A DNA stretch of 64,000 nucleotides from positions 21,618,932 through 21,682,931 of the forward strand of contig NC_044016.1 in assembly GCF_900496995.4 (NCBI RefSeq), written 5' to 3'. The notes under the pieces were generated by a model. The model was not told where the DNA came from and searched no databases. It saw only the letters and a program-made list of their open reading frames with translations. Numbering within the stretch: position 1 is the stretch's first letter; every line of letters begins with the position of its first letter. Origin of the DNA: Aquila chrysaetos chrysaetos (Eukaryota > Chordata > Aves > Accipitriformes > Accipitridae). Both the position numbers and the translations under genes were made by a program. Below are positions 54,641 to 64,000 of this stretch, one piece after another.

Positions 54641-57600
54641 TCTTGTGCCCCATAACATCCTGAGACAGTGAGTTCCAGCTAATCTGATGACAGTAAGGTC
54701 ACATGCAGCATTCTGGGGTGTCTTCTTGCTCTCTTGTGTAGCTTGTTCAACATTTCTATGACAGGTCCTTCTGTCTCTCTTCCCTCCAAGTCAAACATTA
54801 TTCACTGCTTTGCCTGGAGGTTAGTCCTAGAGGCCACTTCCTCTGGGTAGGGACATTGCAGCAGGGCTATATACGAGTGTGTCAGGGAAACCCTTCCTCC
54901 CACTTCTCTATCACCATCACTTCTTCAGCGTTCAGCAGGATGGCAGATCTCCCAAAAGGAGTCATGGTGATAGAGGAGTTCCTAGAGGGCTGCAGATAAA
55001 CTGCTCCAGCCTTTTTTGACAAAGAAGCTCTTGTAGAACTTGGAGGAAGGCAAAGGGAGGAATTTTAAAGCCAACCTCCCAGTGAGAACCCAACAGTAGT
55101 GAGTAGGTGCACCATCCAGCCTGTCATGGTGCAGCTTTTCATTCCATTCCCCAAGGGATGCCAGGTTAGGCCCAGTGTACATGAAGGCAATGTGCCACTG
55201 GAAGTCTCCATTGTGTGACACAGTGCTGACAAATAATTCAGTAGGGGTCCAGTTTGACCTCATCCAGCTCTCTGATGGTAGCCATTGCCCTAAGCAGCAG
55301 GACTCCTAGAGCTGCAAGGCAGGACTGATGGTGGCACATGTTCTGGACACAAAGATCAATGCTGGCTCTCAGGAAACCTCAGCATGTGCTGAAATGGAAG
55401 TGGAAATGGTGCCTTTTCATTAGCACACAGGAGTACTGGCATGTGCCTGCTTCTGTGCCAGCAGGTATTAATGCCCATCAGAGTGTGCCAACCAGCGGGC
55501 ACTGTCTAATCCTGCTGTTGTATAATGAATAAAATTATTGAATGGGGGAACTGAAGGTCAGAGAATGAGAATGAAGCTGTCTGCTGCAGAGCTGCTGTGC
55601 TCTGCAGAGATCCCAGGGGACAGTCCCCTCTGGTGCCCTCGTTACTGTTGCTCCTGGGGCCTGACCAGTGTTCTTCTCTAGATCTAGATGCCTGTGTTCA
55701 AGGGGGAGGCTATGAAGACCCTAGCTGGAACAGAAGGAGCAAGACCAATTTCAGCTCCAGATAATTCTGCCCGCTTGTGCTATATCTGGTCATAGCTGGA
55801 TATCAGCGTCCTATCAGTTTCAGGCCGTTATTGAAAGCTAGGGTTGGTACCTGACAAAATAGATGGGGGCTCTCCAAGGGATGAACCTTCCTCCCCTTCA
55901 GCCTGTTACAGGCCTCACAGCGTAACTGTACCATGGAGTGCAAAAGAGTGGGCAGCACCCAAGAAAGAAAGAATATTTCTGATACTATAGTGCTGTAGTG
56001 CTACAGGCACGGAAAATAGACCCCAAGAGGCAGAAGTGGCAGGTGGATGTCGAGATTACCTACAGGTGAAAGATAGAGGAAGTGAACGCAAAGTGCAAAC
56101 ATGGGAGGAGCGTCTGAAGGAGGCAATAAGCCCAAGTGATTTCCTTGTATCAGCTCTTCATTGTAAGTAAAAGCTTCTATCCCCAGGTCTCCTCTCTCCC
56201 ATCCTATGAAGAACTGAGGACTCTGAAGATAAAGATCATTCAATTCACAGAAGGAAGAAGGTTGCTGCATTACTCTGTAGGGCCTCAGGGAAGAGTTGGA
56301 TGCTTAAGACTTTGGATGGACTTGGAAGGGAACTGCCTTTGAGCAGCCTTCAACTGAAAGGACTGATCTGTGGTCTGAGGCATTTGGGGAGGGGGAAACG
56401 GGGTTCTCAGGATTGTATGAGGTCCACAGAGACCTGAATATCTAATTAATTTCTCCAAGTGCAGAATTCCCTATCATCTGCCTTTTTTTTAAAATTATCC
56501 AGAAATAATGGGAGGGAACCAAAATCTGAGGCTAATGCACAACAGCCCTGTTAATCATTTATTAGTGTTTGGTTGGTGCCTGTAATGTGTGCATGGAGAT
56601 GGCTCTGATGAGCTCTGAACTTCTGGTTCCCATCTGGAACCCCTTGCTGTGCCCAGACTTTGTTCAGACTTTGTTTACCCTCAATTGGCCATCTGGCCTG
56701 TCACCAGGAAATACATCAGTACAGGTATTGATCTGCACAATTGATTTTGTGTCACTTTCTCCTCTGAGAGGGTGTTCACATGAGAATAACTCAGAAAATA
56801 CCAAGTTCAGAATGCCACCCTGGACCCCCACAAGAGTCCTCTGCCATGAGGATGTCTCCTCCCTCTCAAGTGAAATTCTCTGTAAAGAAATGGGAGTTCA
56901 AATACCAGTATCTGTGAGTACATTGACCATCCAGGACTGAGATAGTTAAAGGCCTGGGAGGTACAAACTCATTTATTCTTGTTTAGGCCAAATGATATGT
57001 TTCTGTTGAGCAGACGTGACTGGAGAACATCATGAGGATGACTTTTAAGAGCCAGTTCACTGGGGTCCTTGGGCAACATTCGCTTGAATTTTGAAGGGAC
57101 TTGAGAGAAGCAGTCTAGTCCCTAGACAGTTTGTGTGGTTCCTCTGCTCAGGTCTCCTGGGTTCTCATGGGAATGCTGGCATTCAAACCCCTCCCCTGCA
57201 GCAGGTCATCTCCAGATGTCTGTCATTTCCCTGCCACCACCACTCCCTTGGGAGCTCTGCCATCTCGCTGGCCCTGGGGAGGTGTTGGTTATAGGGAGGG
57301 AGCTAGAAGGAGGGAGGCAAGAATGGGAGTATTTTGGAATCTGCAGGTAAAGATCCTGAGCTGGTTTTACTTCATAAAGCCAGCTCCCAAAGACACAGGG
57401 AGCAGGAGGCTCTCTCTGATGGGAACAACTGGGATCATCAGCTGATCTGGGAGTGGCACTCATCAGGGTACAGCCCTGCACACTCATAGTCTACCTCCTC
57501 TTAGAGCCACTGCTTCCATCATTTGGGTTTGTCCACTCAGCAGCACCTGGGGTCCTTTCAGGCTATAAGGCAAAGCCCAATGGTATATGAAGTTCAGCAT

Positions 57601-60127
57601 CCCAAAACATCCCCTTGGCCCTGAATGGAGGTGAATATAAACTAAGAGTTGTACAAAACTGATACAGGAGGAAAAGACTGCTCAATTTTAAATGGTCACT
57701 GGGAAAAAAAAAGTGTTTCCCAGGTCCTGTTGTCCACCATTCCTGAAAGCAAGACATGTCTGATGGACAAAAAGAAGCATAGTCTTATAGCCATTCCTGT
57801 TTCCATTCAGTCAGTGGCACTACCCATAACTCCATGCCATAACCCACTGTACTCTAGGCCCTAAAAGAGGTGTCTTGAATGTCTTACCATGTGGCCATGG
57901 AGCATGACCTTTCTGCAGTTCAGACTAGATTTCCTTTAAGAAAAGAATGTACTAGAGGGATTACAAAGAGAGCCAAGGGATGAGGCAAAAATAATAGGAG
58001 GAGCATTTTCAGGAAGAATAAAAACAAACAGTGGCATTAGAGAGATATTTATTTATGGGCTTACAAAAATAATGGGTGGAAATCTGCTAACAGTCTGTCT
58101 CTATTGTCTTCTGCTGTAGCCGTCCTAAATTTTGCTAGTCCCTTTTCTCCACTGGGTATGAACTGAAGGACTTGCTAACAAGTGAAACCAAACTTTTCCA
58201 TCCTCCTTACCTCAAATTTGGCTCCAAAACCCAGAGTTAGGCAGCTGGAATGCATTTTCCATAGCTCTGAGGATGTCTGATGCTATTCATGCAGATGCAC
58301 TGAGCTTCTGAAAAGGGCTGCTCCACACATATTTTGGAACCTACTTTCAGGCACCAACATTTGAAAGGCTGGGCTGCACTAAGCAGCTCTCCTCCTGCTG
58401 CACTATAAGGGAGAGAACAGCACAGAATCCAGCTCTCAGCTACTCTAAAGCAGCAGCTTTAGCCCTAATATTCACAGTCAGCACCTGCATTTGGCAGCAG
58501 GCTAGTCTCCAGGCATCTTTTGGACTATAGCCTTAATTTAAAGGTTCTTAGACTTGCAGTCCTGCCCTGAGCTTGCCATCAGCCATGCCGATGTGCTAAG
58601 GAGACCGGGGGAAGCGGATCCCATAGTTATATTGGGCATCCCTTAGTTCTTTGTCTACACCTCCCTTTTTTCTCTTCTCAGCTTTTCAGACAAATGCCCT
58701 GCACACTCCAAGGGAAAGCGGGCTGATGGGGAGAACTTCCGTCCCTGCCTGCTCTGTGAAAGCACACAGACCTTTCCACAGATATTAGCAAAGGTTCCTT
58801 GCCGAGAACTTTGTTGGTACCTTTTTCCTGCTGCTCACCTGGAGGTCATCCCATTGGAAAGGCTCTGGGAATAAATCTCCACTGCACATTCATAACTTGC
58901 ATGTGTTCTTCCAAGCCAGCTCCCCTTCTTGCTTCTTCCTTCCCAAAGACAGTGCTTTTCTCTGCTACATCCAGCCCAATGGCAGCAGGCAGGGGCTGCA
59001 GCCATGGAATTGCAAGCCAGGCTATTTAGTTTGATCAAAACCACTGAAACCCAGGTGCAGGGAGGGAGAAAAATTCCCATTTACTGCTGGGAGTCTCAAT
59101 CTCAGGACTCATATGTGAATAATAAGACGAGACAAATTAGATCCTAATTGATATCAGGCATATTCAATGGTCCTTGCAGCTGATGGATGTTTTTCCACTG
59201 AATTCATTGCCTTGTGGATTAGGACCTGTGGACAGAGGGTGCAAACAGAAACCAGAGCTGTAAAATCTGACAGAGAGCCCCTTGAGGAAAGAGCTGTCTT
59301 GCAGTACCATGTGCGAGGAGAAGCACTCCTTTGAGAGAAAGGGGGTAAGGGATATGCTGGAGCTGATCCTCTGTCCTCCACAGTGGGGTGGGGGGACAAA
59401 ACATGACATTTGGGGGATTTGGGGCAATTCCCACCAAGCAGGAGATGGCTCTGCAATGAGCTCCATTTCTTCCAGGGTCTAACAAGTTCATAAAAAGAAG
59501 ATTGCAGGCTTGAGGGGCTGAGGGGCAATGGCTCTGTAACCTGCAGAGAGCAGGCAGGTTGTAGGACTTGCCCCTGTTCTCAGGCATCAGTTTCAAGTGG
59601 AAAAGGCTTTAGTGTCAGATCCTGGCTGCTCTTTAAGGGCACTGCTTGAGACTTAAAAATTCCTTTTTTTCCCCCCTCCCTCCCTATTTTCCCCACTTTC
59701 TTCCCAAACTCCCACCCTCTCCTCTGGCTCCCCCTGAGAGGCTACCAGCCCAGCTGGGGCCTGTGCGTGCCATGCCAGGGGTCAGAGAGGCTGGTATGAG
59801 CTGGCTGTTGCATGGGTGAAACAGCATGTATGCACCGCCGCACTGTGCCTTGTGCCTCTGGTTGCACAGCAACCCGGAGACACATGCTCGGGTCCCAGCC
59901 AGCTGCCGAGGCTGGCCCCGCTGCCACCTGGTCCTCAGCAACCCTCCAAAAGCTGGAGGGGAGGGAGCATCCCTGATGTCAAGGAAAGACTCAGCTGATG
60001 GGGCCCGACGTGAGGCTCAGGGAGCACACAGCAAATGCTCCAAGTTCTTGGCAGGCCAAAATAGGGGCTGCTGGGTTTATTTATTTATTTTTGGTGGGGA
60101 GGAGGGTATAGGAGAGAGAAGGTTATG
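54641..60127. other. Non-coding stretch
   Basis: About 5.5 kb without a recognisable gene. The 54655-54830 part weakly recalls the CR1 'gagttccacag' region but is not convincing. A minus-strand open frame at 54982-55263 (93 codons) is the most protein-like by composition but matches nothing I know. Overlapping frames at 59154-59596 are all in one low-stop patch. Confidence 0.45.
59095..59175. promoter_or_regulatory. Homeodomain-motif cluster, candidate enhancer
   Basis: AATTAG at 59135-59140 and TAATTGATATC at 59145-59155, with CATATGTGAATAATAAG just upstream. Motif density suggests a regulatory block; chance cannot be excluded. Confidence 0.2.
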
Positions 60128-60330
60128 ATTTAAATATCTATCCTGCTGCCAACCAAAAATGTCAGCGGGGTGTTAAATTACTATTGACTTTGCAGGCCAA
60201 CATTTGGCCTCCCCCCCCCCCCCCCAACTCAGCTCTCCCTGCGGTGTCTCTCACTCAGCCGTCAGGGCTGCTATAAAGGGAAAGCAAGCCTCACCGGCCG
60301 ACACTGGAGACATTTTAGTCCCCCCTTCCC
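60128..60330. promoter_or_regulatory. AT-rich block, C15 tract and TATA motif, candidate regulatory element
   Basis: A block with TTTAAATATCTATCC and TGTTAAATTACTATTGAC ends in AGGCCAA-CAT-TTGGCCT (60194-60210), which contains NF1-like half-sites in inverted order. A run of 15 C (60211-60225) follows, then TATAAAG at 60272-60278 in GC-rich surroundings. The layout resembles a regulated promoter reading rightward with initiation around 60.3 kb, but no first exon can be fixed. Confidence 0.25.
60211..60225. repeat. C15 homopolymer
   Basis: Fifteen consecutive C after TTTGGCCT. Length in the assembly is likely unreliable. Confidence 0.85.
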
Positions 60331-61395
60331 CAGCTGAACCGGCTGGCCTCCAATAGCAGGGAAGGACAGGGAGCCGTGCTCCCCCCCCCAGCCCTCCCGC
60401 CCACCAGACCTGCTGGCCGCCTGAATGCTCCTTTTGATTCACAGTTAATAGCCTGCCCTTTGCAAAACCGGCTTGCTTCCCAGCAGGCCCTGCAATGGGT
60501 GCTCCAGGCGGTGGAGGGTGCCAAAAGGGGTTAAGGGCAGCATAGATGTGCTCTGGCCACCTTCTGACTTTAGCCTGGCTTTGGATACTTTTCCCTGCCA
60601 TGCCCCCTTAGCATTTGGCCAACGCCAGATGCTTTCGCTTTCAGATTATTTCATGATTTTCAAGGGGTTCAAGGCTTTTAATCTCTTCCTCCCTCCCTTC
60701 ACAGACGTTTGGGTTGAGGCATCTGCTCAGCTGGGCTCTCCACGGGGTGAAAAGTGATGAAAAGTCCTCTGCCACTGCCTGGTGTTGCCTTTCATGGAGC
60801 TCTCCAGCAGGGCTCTTTCCAACAGTTGCAGGGGAGACAGGGGCTGTGTAAGGTAGGGTGTGGGCTCAGATGTCACCCTTGACTGATCTTGAGCAACCAG
60901 TGCGGTACAGAGATGAAGTACCCAGCTGGGATCATGTTGCCAAGGTCTGAGCTGCAGGGAGAGGAAGCTGTTATTGAAGGGGTCTCCTGGCACTAGCATG
61001 TATAGGGGAGTGGAAAAGGTGAGGCAAAGGAACCTTAAAAAAAAAGGAATGAAGGAGAGCAGGAGAACCATAAGAACCTACACAGAGGTAGCTCACTTCC
61101 CCACACCCAGGGGAGGCTAGCTGAGATCAAGAGCCCCAGATCTTGTGCTGCAGTCAAGCTGGCTCTAGAAACCACACTGGACAGCACTTAATCCTGTGAA
61201 CAGGCCCATTTGTCCTACGGGATTTGAAAGCAAAGCTCTGTGTACTGTGTGTTAGAAGTCAGGGGGGACACACTGGGAAGAGGATGGACACTCTGCAAAA
61301 TCAGGGGCTATACATTAGCAAGGTTTGTGCCAAAGGAAAAAAAAAGTTAATGAAAAGCAGCATGACCCTGCGATAACTTGGCTTGCTAAGCCTGC
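60331..61395. other. Non-coding stretch
   Basis: Nothing recognised. GC-richer at its left edge (60.3-60.6 kb), where low stop density gives 116- and 94-codon overlapping frames. Confidence 0.5.
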
Positions 61396-61480
61396 GGGCT
61401 CTATTTGATTTTGCTTCCAATTAATAATATCAACCACTCCGCTAATGTCTCTTAAATGAAGTGACCTGCATGGATAAGCC
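61396..61480. promoter_or_regulatory. TAAT/RUNX motif cluster, candidate enhancer
   Basis: CTATTTGATTTTGC, then AATTAATAAT (61419-61428), a RUNX-type AACCAC (61432-61437) and TAATG (61443-61447) within 50 bp. Resembles an ultra-conserved-type enhancer core; inference only. Confidence 0.25.
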
Positions 61481-62589
61481 ATGTAGCAGGACCACATGAG
61501 TGTGGGATCAGCAGGTAGCATGGACTGAAGCAGGGAGGGTGTTTTGGACTCCGGGCGGTGCCTGGGTGCTGAGGCAGTGGTGAAGAGACATCCAGGAATC
61601 CACAAATTAGAGTGTGTGGAGTAGATGAGGAGGCGCAATTTGTTCTATGCCTCCTCCAATCAGCGTATCAGGGAGTTCCAGTTGTTCCAGCCCCAAATCA
61701 CCACTTTGTTGAGTCGAGACACCAGCAACAGCAGATTATCATCAAACTTTCATCACCCGGGGCTGAGCATAAGCGTGAGAAATTTCTGCCCCGGGGGAAA
61801 AAAAACACAACTCCAAATGGTTTCAGAAGGTTGCAGAAGCCAATGAAAAGAAATGCTTAAAATGAAAGTGCCACCTCAACTATTAAAGCAGCCAACGTGT
61901 AAGTGCATCCTGGCAAGGATCAGAGAAATTGCATGGTCTTATGTGGTCAGTGCAGGATTCCAAAAAGGCATCTGACTAAGTACACCATCAAATGGAGACT
62001 TATCCTTGTTCCAGCAGAATATTGAATCAGGGCACTGTGAATCAAAAAGCCACTGGGTTGCCTATTGATTTAAAGGACTCCTTTTTGTCAGCAGTTCTTC
62101 TTCCTACAGTTTGCAGCCACAAGAGTGAAGCAGGTGGGATTGTGGCCTGTGTCTCCTGTGAGGAGGTAGTAGTGACTTTATGCCCCGCTTGTAGTATCAT
62201 TGGTGCTTTCCTGCCCCCCTTTCCTGTAACAGAGGGATGACACAGGGGTCTGATCAACTCTACTATGAGACAAAGTGGTCCCAAGTATACAGGACCATAT
62301 AGGTCTGTACAGGCAGCCCAGTGTAGATCTTGCCATGCCTGTACTTCCCCAGCTCCAGCTTATCCTTTCATGTTGCACACCCAGAACACATTGCACATCA
62401 GTGCATATTGCAAAAGGCCAATTCGTGGCAGACCCTTCTACCCCATCTCTAGGACTGCTCACTCCCAGCTTCCTACAGCCTTATTGCACAAGCAAGATAT
62501 GGTGGCCAGGGTAGGAGCTGTGCCAGTTTTAAGCCCCAAGCTGGTATGTCTCCTCATTACTCTCTGGTATTTCTGACATCCCTGCTGCC
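61481..62589. other. Non-coding stretch
   Basis: No gene or repeat family recognised. A near-perfect palindrome lies at 62288-62309 (TACAGGACC and GGTCTGTA with a short centre). Confidence 0.5.
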
Positions 62590-62870
62590 TCTTTCTGTTT
62601 CGTTTTCCCATGAATGGAAAACAATTTCTCTTCCCTTCATCAAATAATCTCCTTCCAATTCCTCTAAATGGTTTGCAGCTTTTCTCTCTCCTTTCATCAC
62701 CATCCTCCTCCATGGCATGGTTGGTTCCCTCCTTCATGCCTGATCCTGCCTTGCCTGTTGGTATCTCCATTATCTGCATGGAAAGCTCCTTGGGGAAAGA
62801 GGCTGGTCTTGCTTGCTGTTTGTCTAGCATCAAGTACACCTCTCGTGCTATATAAATAATTAACAGGCAT
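62590..62870 (+). mobile_element. L2-type LINE 3' end (or MIR with the same tail)
   Basis: The right end carries GGAAAGCTCCTTGGGGAAAG, AGGCTGGTCTTGCTTGCTGT, TTGTCTAGCATCAAGTACAC and CGTGCTATATAAATAATTAA. This matches the amniote L2/MIR shared tail 'gtaagctccttggggcagggac', 'tgtttgtacagcgcctagcac' and 'gtgctataatacaaataataa', with a small internal deletion. The upstream pyrimidine-rich 62590-62770 is compatible with the L2 3' UTR. The last 90 bp are well supported; the left edge is approximate. Confidence 0.65.
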
Positions 62871-64000
62871 CCGTCAAATGCAGATGAGAGCACATCTGCT
62901 CTTGAAGCCTCTAGCTACTGCTGCTTCCATGATAGCGCTCTCAGCTTCCCATGGAGGAGTCACACCAGGATGTGTGAGGAGGTGTGGTAGAGGGATTGCT
63001 GGCTGTGGTACAACCATCGCTTTGGGGAAACTACCCTGTAGGGGATGGGTTGTAAAGCTGAGTCATGGTTGCAGGGAAAATGTTGAGCTCCTCTTGCTGC
63101 CCTGCTGTGTAACTGGTCCAAGATCTTTAGTGGTTGCTCTTTATTATTTTGCTGCATCAGACTAAGGGAAAATGCTAGCTTTGATGAGTTGCCAAGTCCT
63201 CACTGAATTATAATAACTACTAGAAACACCAGCAAGAGTGATTTTAGAAAGAACAGGAACAGATCTATTTGTGTATTAGGTCCTCAGCAATTTTAGCTGG
63301 CACTGATTAGGGCCTTAGGCCATAAAGGGCCACATCGCAGGGGAAAGAGACTGGTTCTGCTTACAGAGAGTGCCTGTGCCCTGTAAACCACAGCACTGTG
63401 CTCTGAGGAGGCACCCAGATTTAAGGGAGAGCTCGGAGCAGGCTGTGGGCCCCTGCTTTCATGGAGCTGTCGTGGCCCCCCCGTGGATGGATGCTTGCTG
63501 GCTGTGATGTGGGGGGAGCAGGAGTGGGACTCCCCCAGTGCTCCTAGTCTGCAGGGACATGTGCCTCCCTCCTGGACCCTGCTCAGACACTGAACCACAA
63601 CGCTGCATGCTAAGGGCCAAGACTGGCCCTTTCCAGCTTCCAATGTCTGCCTCAAAGACAAGCCAAGGCAAGTCTCCATACGACTTTGGGATGCTGCACG
63701 TGGCAAGGCTAATGTTGGAAGGCTGGGTATTCACCTCTGTGCAGAGCAAAAAAAAAAAACAAAAACCCCAGACATCTTTCCCTGCCAAGAACCATGTTTT
63801 TCTTACGTGATGCCATGCAGGGGCTGGCTACTCTGAGAGCTAACCCAGAGTCAGCTGCAGGACCTAATAAGAAGCCATTTGCTACCACAGCAGGAAATCT
63901 GTGTGCAGCCTGAGCCTGTGTCTAATGACAGCTGGATGGCAGGTTGGCACAGGAACACGACTGATCCAGTTGTGTGAGAGGCTGAGCATCCTTGCAGGAT
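62871..64000. other. Non-coding stretch to the window end
   Basis: Nothing recognised apart from an A12 tract at 63749-63760. Overlapping 137- and 109-codon minus frames near 63.3-63.8 kb have no domain content. Confidence 0.5.

Noticed and set aside
54655..54830. Possible CR1 fragment around GACAGTGAGTTCCAGC
   Set aside because: Only one phrase resembles the CR1 'gagttccacag' region; the following 150 bp do not follow the CR1 order well enough.
58200..58380. Possible old sauropsid repeat (AGGCACCAACATTTGAAAGG)
   Set aside because: Recalls a frequent 'aggcacctaaatttgaaaatg' repeat word, but neither ends nor family could be established.
1..64000. CRISPR array, insertion sequences, operons, phage or plasmid features
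   Set aside because: No regularly spaced direct repeats with unique spacers, no densely packed ORFs and no transposase. The repeat content is that of a vertebrate nuclear genome.
1..64000. Endogenous retrovirus or intact LINE open reading frames
   Set aside because: No paired long terminal repeats, primer-binding site or reverse-transcriptase motif recognised. All LINE remnants are short and interrupted.

Overview
The window looks like non-coding nuclear DNA from a sauropsid, most probably a bird. There is no operon-like gene packing, no ribosome-binding-site and ORF pattern, and no protein-coding exon I can recognise. The dispersed repeats that can be read are CR1-type LINE remnants (one young enough to be clear at 23.1-23.5 kb, three much older), MIR/amniote tRNA-type SINE fragments and one L2-type 3' tail. 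No Alu, L1 or B1/B2 sequence is visible, and repeat density is very low. That mix points to a bird, with crocodilian or turtle as the less likely alternatives. The assignment rests on repeat families read by eye, not on a search.

Layout. 0-8 kb is mostly unique sequence with a forkhead-motif-rich AT block (1.5 kb), a 21-bp degenerate minisatellite (7.26-7.34 kb) and, directly abutting it, an 85-nt segment with exon-like borders. 8.2-8.6 kb is an old CR1 remnant. 11.6-12.3 kb has two antisense MIR fragments and 15.7 kb a third. 19.1-19.3 kb is a TAAT-rich block resembling a conserved enhancer core. 20.6-21.1 kb is an old CR1 endonuclease-region remnant and 23.1-23.5 kb a clear CR1 3' end. 27.96-28.70 kb is a strong CpG island with G-quadruplex potential, the best promoter candidate in the window; a second promoter-like cluster lies at 29.6-29.8 kb. 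34.5-35.5 kb is AT-rich with a donor/acceptor/poly(A)-signal arrangement. 37-42 kb holds MIR copies and two collinear copies of an unrecognised old repeat. 47.2-47.4 kb is a near full-length amniote SINE and 48.3-49.0 kb an ancient L3/CR1-like remnant. 52.8 kb has another MIR. 59-61.5 kb has several enhancer-like AT blocks and a TATA motif, and 62.6-62.9 kb an L2-like 3' end.

How it fits together: the window reads as intergenic or intronic DNA, possibly of a developmental-gene neighbourhood, with one CpG-island promoter near 28 kb. I found no set of genes working together and no convincing novel system. The open reading frames of 150-290 codons are explained by GC-rich or chance stop-free stretches. 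The most useful follow-ups are the 7.26-7.42 kb minisatellite/exon candidate, the CpG island, the paired unknown repeat at 37 and 41.8 kb, and the enhancer-like blocks.
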